From the NCBI GenBank assembly GCA_944391685.1, contig CALXUM010000002.1, positions 1 to 64,000 on the forward strand: a DNA stretch of 64,000 nt, given 5' to 3'. Positions 52,316 to 59,636 of the stretch are shown here, piece by piece. This DNA comes from an uncultured Alphaproteobacteria bacterium. GTDB lineage: Bacteria > Pseudomonadota > Alphaproteobacteria > RF32 > CAG-239. Position numbers and translations under genes: made by a program. Below the pieces are notes generated by a model. The model ran no database searches and had not been told where the DNA came from. It saw nothing but the letters and a program-made list of their open reading frames with translations. The first letter of the stretch is position 1. Every line of letters begins with the position of its first letter.

Positions 52316-55039
52316 TTATTTCATCAATAATCTCATTATCTTGCGTCTTATTAAAAGAGAAACCTTGTATCTGAACATTTTTCCTTTTTTATGAGCCATT
52401 TTAATTAACTCAAAATATAAAAAAGAATTTTCTTTTCCACATCCGCCATCCAAGATATCGGCACCGACAATCAAAATATCCGTATACCCTTCAATAATAT
52501 CAGAAAAAGATTTTATCACATTTCCATTCGGATAATAATTAACAATATCAAAACCTTCGTTAAGTAACACCCCATCTTCATTATCTTGATACACATTAAA
52601 AAGAGCTATATCAGAATCTGAATACTTTTCCTTTATTTTTGATATTAGAGTAAGCATCATTGCCTGATCCCCAAATGATCCCAAAGAAGAATCAGGAGTT
52701 ATTATTAAAAATGATTTTTTAAACAATTTTAATCTTTTTACTTTGTTTATTGAAAAAGTATCAAAAATATTTTTGTAATTTTCTTTGATGTTTTTAACAT
52801 CATCAATACCCAAATATGCCAATTGATTTAAGGTTATTTTTTCATCTAAACTATCTCCTTGTTTTAAATTTGGGCTTTTTAATATATTTCTACGATAATA
52901 TTCAACAAACCATGGTTGTGATTGATATACATCTCTTATACTGCATTTAATAAGTTGAAAATCTCCACATTTTAAAAGCAGCTCGTCAGCTTTTTTACTG
53001 CGGGTTATAACTAAATTAACCCCGCTATCATTATTTTGATATTTCTTACCCCAAAAATCACCAACCTGAATATCTCCCACACCGGCATAACAATAAGAGC
53101 ACTTCAAACAAGATTCTTGTGTAAAGAATTTATTCCTTTGAGCAAAATAAAACTCATCTTCATTAGCTTTTGTGCTTATTTTTTTGTCTTTATTAAATAT
53201 TGTTAATGAAAAATTATGCCATCCGGAAATTTTATCACGAAAATCAAGCCTGCTAACACTATCATATCCTTTAAAGTTCAAATAATTTTTCATAAAATTT
53301 AATGAATATATTGCTCCGCAAAAAAGCTCTATGAAAAAGAATGTGCCTTTCAAAAATTTTTGAGCATTTTTTAATGATGCTATCTGACACGGCAAACCAA
53401 CAACTAAAAAGTGTCCGCTGTTTTTACGCAAAATTTTAGCCATTTCAGAAACTTCAACCGAAAAATATTTACTTTTAGCTGTTTTTTCTAAGACATCACT
53501 TACACTTTTTAATAATTCTATTTCTGGTTTAAGAGCATCTTCACTTTCACATAAGACTACAACACCATCAAAACTTTTTAAATTACAAGCCAAAAAATTA
53601 CGAATAAATCCGGCTGTAGAAGAATTTGTCCTGATTTTCAAATCATTACTATATATAGCATATACATTATTATAATTTCCAAATACCGCATCTGAAAAAA
53701 CAGCATCTTGAGCACTTGCCTTATTTTTAATTGAACAAATTTTATCACAAACCCCACAATCAATACAACCAGATTGCTTACACGCCCGATAAAAGCCATT
53801 TTTATTAATTTTCATCTCAATAGCATCACTAGTACATATACCGGCACATATACCACAACCAGAACATAAAAGAGATTTTTGTTTCTGCTCTACTCTTTTC
53901 CTGGTAAAACAATTATCAAAATTATAAGAATTTTTTTCATAAAATTTATTAAATATTTGTTTTGACAACTTGGCCAAATCAGCTAAATCATTTTGATTCT
54001 CATACAAATTATCAATCAATTTAACTAACTCAAACAAATCTTTTGCTTTATGATATTTTGAAGAAGTTTCACCACATCCTTTAATCCCGCAAGTAGTTGA
54101 AATTACCGGTAAACCAAAAGACATTGCCTCTATCATTTTTACATTAATTCCCGTTCCAAAAGTAATCGGAACAATTACTGCATCCACTTGCTCATAAAAA
54201 TCTTTAACATTTTCAACTCTTCCAACCAACTTAATCGGAGAATTTTCTATTTTTTGCATAAACTCTTTTTCTTTTAATAAAAAATCCCTCACCTCTCCGG
54301 CGATAATAATCTCTATTTTATTTTTTGATGATTTTGAATATTCCAAATAAGCCTCTGAAAAATCCATCACCATTTTTGCATTAACATTATTACGACTGGC
54401 TAAAAAACCAATTTTTTTTAATTTTATTTTTTTTATATTTCTAAAATTAGGATTATCAAAATGAGAAACCGTAATAGCTTTTTTATCATTCATTATTTCA
54501 TTAAAAAAACAGGTTTCCTCATCTCTCCTGGCCCAAACGATATCTGCTCTTGATAAATATTTTGCCTCATCTTCTTTGGTACAAGAAAAAAATTCATCTT
54601 TAATATTATTAGCTTTCAAAGCCAGATGACGATCTGCCATTCTATCATGAGTATCAATAATTTTTAAAATTCTATCAGGTACATATTCTAAAATTTTTGA
54701 TTGCATAATATAAGTACAAATAACAACATCAATATTATATAAAAGACATAAATCTCTTATCTTTTCTCCGAGCCCCTCTTGATAACGAGTGTCAAATTTC
54801 CAATATCCTTTTGTATCTCTTTTAAAATTAGGATTTCTAATACGCTTAATTACATCTAAAGTGTCAACAAACTTTTGCATCAAAAATATATTTTCTTTTG
54901 ATAAATTTTGCTCGTCAAAATAAACATAGTGAACTTTATGCCCCAAATATTTAAGCCTTTTGATATATTGATGAACGGTAGCAATATTCCCATGCCCATC
55001 AGGATATAACCTTATTGGAGCAAAATATAAAATTTCCAT
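52316..55039 (-). CDS. Multi-domain protein: glycosyltransferase, 4Fe-4S/FrhB-like, pyruvyltransferase N-terminus
   Basis: 907 residues in three parts. About 1-385: a GT-B (family 4-like) glycosyltransferase, with VGRVENVKDFYEQVDAVIVP and FGTGINVKMIEAMSFGLPV near its end. About 388-745: a FrhB-type domain with two 4Fe-4S motifs at its start (CSGCGICAGIC and CIDCGVCDKIC). About 762-907: the N-terminal half of a polysaccharide pyruvyltransferase (SLGSFGDQAMMLTLISKI). The pyruvyltransferase is cut by a frame break at 52378-52390 and continues in the next frame. It overlaps the upstream gene by TAATG. FrhB-like proteins are common beside pyruvyltransferases in surface-glycan loci; a redox role there is not established. 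Confidence 0.85.
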   Translation of the reverse strand: MEILYFAPIRLYPDGHGNIATVHQYIKRLKYLGHKVHYVYFDEQNLSKENIFLMQKFVDTLDVIKRIRNPNFKRDTKGYWKFDTRYQEGLGEKIRDLCLLYNIDVVICTYIMQSKILEYVPDRILKIIDTHDRMADRHLALKANNIKDEFFSCTKEDEAKYLSRADIVWARRDEETCFFNEIMNDKKAITVSHFDNPNFRNIKKIKLKKIGFLASRNNVNAKMVMDFSEAYLEYSKSSKNKIEIIIAGEVRDFLLKEKEFMQKIENSPIKLVGRVENVKDFYEQVDAVIVPITFGTGINVKMIEAMSFGLPVISTTCGIKGCGETSSKYHKAKDLFELVKLIDNLYENQNDLADLAKLSKQIFNKFYEKNSYNFDNCFTRKRVEQKQKSLLCSGCGICAGICTSDAIEMKINKNGFYRACKQSGCIDCGVCDKICSIKNKASAQDAVFSDAVFGNYNNVYAIYSNDLKIRTNSSTAGFIRNFLACNLKSFDGVVVLCESEDALKPEIELLKSVSDVLEKTAKSKYFSVEVSEMAKILRKNSGHFLVVGLPCQIASLKNAQKFLKGTFFFIELFCGAIYSLNFMKNYLNFKGYDSVSRLDFRDKISGWHNFSLTIFNKDKKISTKANEDEFYFAQRNKFFTQESCLKCSYCYAGVGDIQVGDFWGKKYQNNDSGVNLVITRSKKADELLLKCGDFQLIKCSIRDVYQSQPWFVEYYRRNILKSPNLKQGDSLDEKITLNQLAYLGIDDVKNIKENYKNIFDTFSINKVKRLKLFKKSFLIITPDSSLGSFGDQAMMLTLISKIKEKYSDSDIALFNVYQDNEDGVLLNEGFDIVNYYPNGNVIKSFSDIIEGYTDILIVGADILDGGCGKENSFLYFELIKMAHKKGKMFRYKVSLLIRRKIMRLLMK
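52378..52390 (-). other. Frame break in the polysaccharide pyruvyltransferase at A runs
   Basis: On the minus strand the sequence reads CAT AAA AAA GGA AAA ATG TTC, six A, GG and five A. Adding one A to either run shifts the frame into NVQIQGFSFNKTQDNEI and on to the pyruvyltransferase C-terminus. The original frame instead runs into a basic tail and stops at 52316. Confidence 0.82.
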
Positions 55040-57213
55040 TACCTAATCTCTCCCCCATTATCTCTTAATTTCGTAGAAATAAATTTATCAAAAACATTCA
55101 TTGCAGAAACATCTGAAAAATTATCATTAATAAATCGCTTAAACAAAAAAGAACGCTTATTCCACGCTTTTTTACTTGTATAAATTTGTATTATTCTTTC
55201 AGCAAAATCTTTTGCCTCATCAGCAACATACATAATTTCAGGAACAACATTAATACCCTCAATTCCTACAGATGTTGAAACAACCGGTACGCTACAATAC
55301 AATGCTTCAATTATTTTTCCCTTTATACCGGATCCAAACCTCAAAGGAGCAATTGAGACCTTTATTTTAGCATATAAATCTATTAAATCTTGCTGAGATA
55401 AAAACCCTAAAACCTTAACATTTTCACTCTCTAAATCATAAATATCTGCACTCAAACAAGAACCTATAATATATAGCTTCACATCAGGAATTTTCTTCTT
55501 AACTATCGGTAATACATCGTTTATAAACCACTTAATTCCATCCCAATTAGGTCTATGAGCCGAACCTACGAATAATATACCGTCAGAATTTTCAAAGGCA
55601 CAGTGAGCCGGCATCTCCTCCGTTTTGTATAAATATGGAGTAATAACTTCAACATTTTCAAATCCATATTCTTTTTCAAGATATCTTTTTTCAATAATTG
55701 AAGGATATAATGCAACATCACTTAAAGAAATAATTGCCTTTTCAATATCTTTCATATTTTGAATATCATCATAACTCTTTATATCACTGAATTTCGATTC
55801 TCTCATCATCCTTAAATGATGTAAATCATGCCCGTAATATAAAATTTTAACACCTCTTGTACGAATATTTTTAAACATGAAATTTAATGCTACCATGGGG
55901 CGAGATACAAACATATAGTCAAAATAACCATATTTATTGTTAATCCATTCTTGAATATTTTCTCTACTTATAATTTCAATCCCCATATCCACTAAATCAT
56001 CAAAATAAGGCCTTTCTATACCACAATCTAAGGCACAAAATTTTACGTTAAATCCTTTTGCTAAAAACAATTTAATAAATTGAAATATCGTTTTTCCTCC
56101 TGCATGCTTGTCATATTGAGGAAAATGATCATCAACAACCAAAATTACGGGTTTTCTTTTTAATCCGGTCTCATCTTTATTAGGATCATAAAATGTATGG
56201 GCAGCACAAATATCTCCCCATTTTTTAAAAAATGATATATCAATAATATTCTCATCAATATCAATTTTATTTTGTAACAAAATCATTGATTTGGGCTGGA
56301 CATATGCTCCATACCCTTTTGCTTGCAATGAAAAACAAAAATCTGCAGCTGTATACATTGAATGTTCAAAAAAGCTAAACCCGCCTATTTCATTAAATAA
56401 ATCTTTTGTTGTTAAAAATGAATAAAATGATACAAAATCACATTTTTTTGTATACCTGTTACTTAAACTTTCCGGATCTTCACCTTTTGATTTATAAATA
56501 AAATCATTAAAAACCTGTATCCCACATTCTTCCAAACATCCATCTTGATTAATAATTACAGAACCTACTACCCCTGTATCATCATGCAAAGAAAAAACTT
56601 TTATCATTTCAAACAGCCAATCATTTTGCACAATCGAATTGGCATCTAAAAAGTACAAAAATTTTCCCTTGGTATACTCAATAACATTATTATAACTTCT
56701 CACAATTCCAAGCTTTCTATCGTTTCTGATAACATTAATATTAGAAACATTAACCAATATACTCGGAGTTTTATCATTTGAAGCATCATCTATTATAATA
56801 ACTTCATAAGGCGTTTTTTCATTTGAATTTAAAATAGAACACAAACATTTTTTTACTTTTTCCCCCTGATTATAGACATAAATAACAATGCTAACCAATG
56901 GATTTTTTACTACCGGAAAAAACAATTTAGCAGGTATAACTTCAACTTTTTTTATACAACCATTTTTTTCTTCCGGTGCTACTTTTATTTTTTTATTACT
57001 CTGTACATCAAAAAAATACCTTCCCTCAGCTTTTCCATACATCTCCCAATGTAGCAAAGGGTTAACCCCTTCAGCCGCGATATCTGAATATGTCATTAAG
57101 TACCGACTGCCGTCAAAATTTGGTGTACACTCGCGATATTCTTTCCAACCAAGTTTTAAATAATGCCGAACAGGATCAATTTTTGCTTCTTTAACATCAA
57201 TATTATGGTCCAA
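55039..57213 (-). CDS. Two-domain glycosyltransferase (GT2 then GT4-like) with N-terminal repeats
   Basis: 724 residues by this frame (TTG start). Residues 1-60 hold repeats like DPVRHYLKLGW and GVNPLLHWEMYGKAEGR that precede many GT2 domains. A GT2 domain follows (VSIVIYVYNQGEKVKKCLCS, DDASNDKT) from about 105 to 340, and a GT-B domain (VILVVDDHFPQYDKHAGGKT, then FGSGIKGKIIEALYCSVPVV) from about 370 to 720. The TTG at 57213 is not the natural start: codons upstream read LFDKEWY, the missing first half of the repeat. The frame is broken at 57266-57272, and an ATG with a good ribosome-binding site lies at 57362. Confidence 0.85.
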   Translation of the reverse strand: MDHNIDVKEAKIDPVRHYLKLGWKEYRECTPNFDGSRYLMTYSDIAAEGVNPLLHWEMYGKAEGRYFFDVQSNKKIKVAPEEKNGCIKKVEVIPAKLFFPVVKNPLVSIVIYVYNQGEKVKKCLCSILNSNEKTPYEVIIIDDASNDKTPSILVNVSNINVIRNDRKLGIVRSYNNVIEYTKGKFLYFLDANSIVQNDWLFEMIKVFSLHDDTGVVGSVIINQDGCLEECGIQVFNDFIYKSKGEDPESLSNRYTKKCDFVSFYSFLTTKDLFNEIGGFSFFEHSMYTAADFCFSLQAKGYGAYVQPKSMILLQNKIDIDENIIDISFFKKWGDICAAHTFYDPNKDETGLKRKPVILVVDDHFPQYDKHAGGKTIFQFIKLFLAKGFNVKFCALDCGIERPYFDDLVDMGIEIISRENIQEWINNKYGYFDYMFVSRPMVALNFMFKNIRTRGVKILYYGHDLHHLRMMRESKFSDIKSYDDIQNMKDIEKAIISLSDVALYPSIIEKRYLEKEYGFENVEVITPYLYKTEEMPAHCAFENSDGILFVGSAHRPNWDGIKWFINDVLPIVKKKIPDVKLYIIGSCLSADIYDLESENVKVLGFLSQQDLIDLYAKIKVSIAPLRFGSGIKGKIIEALYCSVPVVSTSVGIEGINVVPEIMYVADEAKDFAERIIQIYTSKKAWNKRSFLFKRFINDNFSDVSAMNVFDKFISTKLRDNGGEIR

Positions 57214-57248
57214 ATACCATTCTTTATCAAATAATTGAGACTTAGCAA

Positions 57249-57362
57249 TTATCTTATAATTTTTCTTTTTTTAGCTAAATAAGGTGTAACCTTTTTCTTA
57301 TAACTTCCTTTAGAAATAAGATGCAATAATCTTAATATTTTATAAAAGAAATACCTAAACAT
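57249..57362 (-). CDS. N-terminal fragment of the GT2/GT4 protein
   Basis: 37 codons from the ATG at 57362 (AGGAA 8 bases upstream), ending at a TAA after the A run. The sequence MFRYFFYKILRLLHLISKGS has a basic hydrophobic N-terminus, as expected for the beginning of the large protein. After AKK the next frame gives RKNYKIIAKSQLFDKEWY and then the repeats. It starts 11 bases after the stop of the rhamnan-synthesis-F-like gene. Confidence 0.78.
   Translation of the reverse strand: MFRYFFYKILRLLHLISKGSYKKKVTPYLAKKRKIIR
57266..57272 (-). other. Frame break at a run of seven A near the GT2/GT4 N-terminus
   Basis: On the minus strand the frame reads GCT AAA AAA AGA AAA ATT ATA AGA TAA. One more A gives GCT AAA AAA AAG AAA AAT TAT AAG and joins the two frames without a stop. 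Confidence 0.88.
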
Positions 57363-57373
57363 TATTCATATTC

Positions 57374-58237
57374 CTATGACAAACGCTTACGATGATAAAT
57401 CGGCAGTTTGAAAATTTTTATCAATTCATTATTCTTTTTAGTAATTTTATGCTGATAAACAAATCTTTTAATATTTTGCCATACTGCATACCACATACAT
57501 AAATGTTTCCTATCAAAACCTGCAATTTCATACCCCTTAGCAACAACAACGACACCAAACATTCTTTCTAGAACATGAGACAAGGTACCATCTTTAACAT
57601 CAGATTTTGTAATTTCAAAATCTGTCAGCCTATAATGTTCTTTAAATGGCTTTAATAATTTACTCCTGCATATAAACATCGTCCCTGCCACAAATTTAAT
57701 TACCTCGTTTTTATACCCCCATTCACTTAAAATACGTTCCACATCATCTTTAACCATAGCTGAGTATTTTGAATCAGAAGTTATCAAATATTTTGATCCA
57801 ATCATTCCCAGTTTAGATATATTTTTAAATTTAGAGATATTTAAACTAAATTGCCTGTACGAACCTACCAAAGCATTTATTAAAGTCTCAAACCATAATT
57901 TTCTGGTAAATATATACTTATTAATATGAGTATTTAATCCCTTAGCCGTATTCTTGGTATGTATTTTCATCACCAAATCATAATTATCCAAATCAATTTT
58001 ATGTAAAAAATCTATAAAAGGTCCGACATCATATCCTCTGTTTTCTACTATCCAAATTTTAGCCCCGGGACAAAAAGACCTAATATCTTCAATAACTCCC
58101 AAATTTTCTAAAGTCATTGTCACAAATAAATCATAAGGATAATCTCTCATATTACCCAAAAAACCTTTTATTTCATGCCACATATCCAAATAATGCAAAT
58201 GTAAATGTACAGCTAAAGATAAAATATTTTTTTTCAT
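57374..58237 (-). CDS. Rhamnan-synthesis-F-family protein
   Basis: 287 residues. The sequence IWIVENRGYDVGPFIDFLHKI and LVMKIHTKNTAKG, followed by SKYLITSD and KFVAGTMFICRSKLL, matches the rhamnan synthesis F (RgpF-like) family, glycosyltransferases that act on rhamnose-containing polymers; the dTDP-rhamnose pathway is encoded at 21 kb. It begins with ATG AAA AAA AAT ATT, so a run of eight A covers codons 2-4 and is in frame. It is the first gene of the polysaccharide operon. No signal peptide. Confidence 0.78.
   Translation of the reverse strand: MKKNILSLAVHLHLHYLDMWHEIKGFLGNMRDYPYDLFVTMTLENLGVIEDIRSFCPGAKIWIVENRGYDVGPFIDFLHKIDLDNYDLVMKIHTKNTAKGLNTHINKYIFTRKLWFETLINALVGSYRQFSLNISKFKNISKLGMIGSKYLITSDSKYSAMVKDDVERILSEWGYKNEVIKFVAGTMFICRSKLLKPFKEHYRLTDFEITKSDVKDGTLSHVLERMFGVVVVAKGYEIAGFDRKHLCMWYAVWQNIKRFVYQHKITKKNNELIKIFKLPIYHRKRLS
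58227..58234 (-). other. In-frame run of eight A right after the start codon of the RgpF-like gene
   Basis: On the minus strand the run follows ATG directly. A loss or gain of one A would shut off the gene, so it is a possible ON/OFF site. Confidence 0.6.
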
Positions 58238-58331
58238 AAAATACAGCTTTCAGATAGTTTAAAGTCGCTGTATATATAAATATAGTTTTAAATAATTAAA
58301 CACCTTGAATGATATTTTTTTATTTAGCCAT

Positions 58332-58367
58332 AAAAAAAGAGCCTTGTTATCAGCAAGACTCTTTTAA
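58332..58367 (-). terminator. Terminator after tRNA-Gly
   Basis: On the minus strand an AAAGAG-CTTG/CAAGG-CTCTTT stem (one bulge) is followed by seven T. It lies just downstream of tRNA-Gly. Confidence 0.75.
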
Positions 58368-58368
58368 T

Positions 58369-58442
58369 TGGAGCGGATAACGGGGATCGAACCCGTATCC
58401 TAAGCTTGGGAAGCTCACGTTCTACCATTGAACTATATCCGC
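58369..58442 (-). tRNA. tRNA-Gly (CCC)
   Basis: Full cloverleaf on the minus strand with an encoded CCA, discriminator T and anticodon CCC in the loop TTCCCAA. The 7-bp acceptor stem GCGGATA/TATCCGC is perfect. Confidence 0.93.
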
Positions 58443-58503
58443 AGCTTATAAATAACATTAATTTGATAAATCAAAAAAATTAAGTTATCAAGTAAAAATT
58501 ATA

Positions 58504-59403
58504 TTAAACACCTTCTAAAGTTAACATTACTCCTAAAATAATCAATACAAAACAAAATAACTTTTTAACCATCACCTGATAAGATATTTTTTCCATAACC
58601 GATAAACCAAAATACTTATACAAAAAAATACTCAATAACAACATAAATATAGGCTGAGTTGAACCCACTGCAGTGGTAACAACCGGAGAAAGGCCAGATA
58701 AAGCATATATTCCTATTGAAGTCCCTAAAAAACATATAAATTCATTAATAGCAAAGATCTTAAACTTTTGCAGATACGGAGGAAAATTTTTACCAATATC
58801 GTGACGCCATTTTTTCACCAATAAAAAACTCAAAGGCATAAATCCGGAAAGTAAACTTGTATAAATAACCAAATTAATCCAATTATCATCGATGTTTAAA
58901 GTATATTTTTCCAAAACTCTGCCAAATGAAGTAATAATGGCAGCAAACATCATATAATAAAAAGCCTTATTAAGCTTCGGCATTTTATTTCCTTTAATAC
59001 TCAAAGCAACAGAAGATAATATAATAACCGCAAATCCTATATATTGAGTAAATTCTAACTTTTCCCCCAACCACAAATACCCCATAATCGGCACGGTAAT
59101 TTGTCCAAGAGAAAATAAAGCAGCAACAATCGAAGCATCAATCACTTTCATTGCCAAATAATATGGATACAAATAAGCTATATAAACAAAAGCACATCCC
59201 ATATAACACGCAAACACTTTAACAGATGGTAAAGTCGGTATTCCCCAAAATAACAATAACGGCAAAAATAAAGCATTCATCATAGACACATAAAAAATCA
59301 TAGTTGTTGGATGTTTGAATGTTTTATTAGAAAGTAAACTCTCAATTATGACAGCCATACCCAAAAATAAAGGCGGCAAAAAAGAAGCTAAAATAAAATT
59401 CAT
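58504..59403 (-). CDS. DMT-superfamily (EamA-like) transporter
   Basis: 299 residues with about ten hydrophobic segments in two halves. The second half has GLSPVVTTAVGSTQPIFMLLLS, and the first ends with the QITVPIMGYLWLGEKLEFTQ loop, which is typical of EamA repeats. It probably exports a metabolite; the substrate is unknown. It is transcribed toward tRNA-Gly and away from nifJ. Confidence 0.8.
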   Translation of the reverse strand: MNFILASFLPPLFLGMAVIIESLLSNKTFKHPTTMIFYVSMMNALFLPLLLFWGIPTLPSVKVFACYMGCAFVYIAYLYPYYLAMKVIDASIVAALFSLGQITVPIMGYLWLGEKLEFTQYIGFAVIILSSVALSIKGNKMPKLNKAFYYMMFAAIITSFGRVLEKYTLNIDDNWINLVIYTSLLSGFMPLSFLLVKKWRHDIGKNFPPYLQKFKIFAINEFICFLGTSIGIYALSGLSPVVTTAVGSTQPIFMLLLSIFLYKYFGLSVMEKISYQVMVKKLFCFVLIILGVMLTLEGV

Positions 59404-59521
59404 GTTTCACCTAAAATTTTTATTTTATTATATTGCATATATCTTAAACATACGTTAAATCCAAGCTGTCATTTTGATTTATAAACTTGGGATTTTTTTA
59501 CTAGTATTTTAAAAAATAACG

Positions 59522-59530
59522 TGATATAAA
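59522..59530 (+). promoter_or_regulatory. Candidate extended -10 promoter of nifJ
   Basis: TG-A-TATAAA, the extended -10 form, lies 106 bases upstream of the nifJ ATG and just upstream of a terminator-like leader hairpin. No good -35 box is visible at the usual distance. Confidence 0.4.
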
Positions 59531-59560
59531 ACGCGCATAGAAGATTCTATTTAAAAAGGG

Positions 59561-59609
59561 AAAGCCGGCAGATCAGGCATAAAACAGTCTAATCTCAAGG
59601 CTTTTTTTA
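59561..59609 (+). promoter_or_regulatory. Leader hairpin of nifJ, possible attenuator
   Basis: AAAGCC and GGCTTT pair across a loop that has its own GAT-AG/CT-ATC stem, and a run of seven T follows. The arrangement looks like a terminator inside the 5' leader, 27 bases before the nifJ ATG. It is not a riboswitch class that I recognise. Confidence 0.35.
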
Positions 59610-59612
59610 GTA

Positions 59613-59627
59613 TTAACCGTAACTTAA
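59613..59627. promoter_or_regulatory. TTAA-N7-TTAA match close to the nifJ start
   Basis: A perfect spacing match to the CtrA consensus lies just upstream of, and overlapping, the nifJ ribosome-binding site (AAGGAT). A regulator bound there could repress. It may equally be chance in this AT-rich DNA. Confidence 0.25.
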
Positions 59628-59636
59628 GGATATAAT

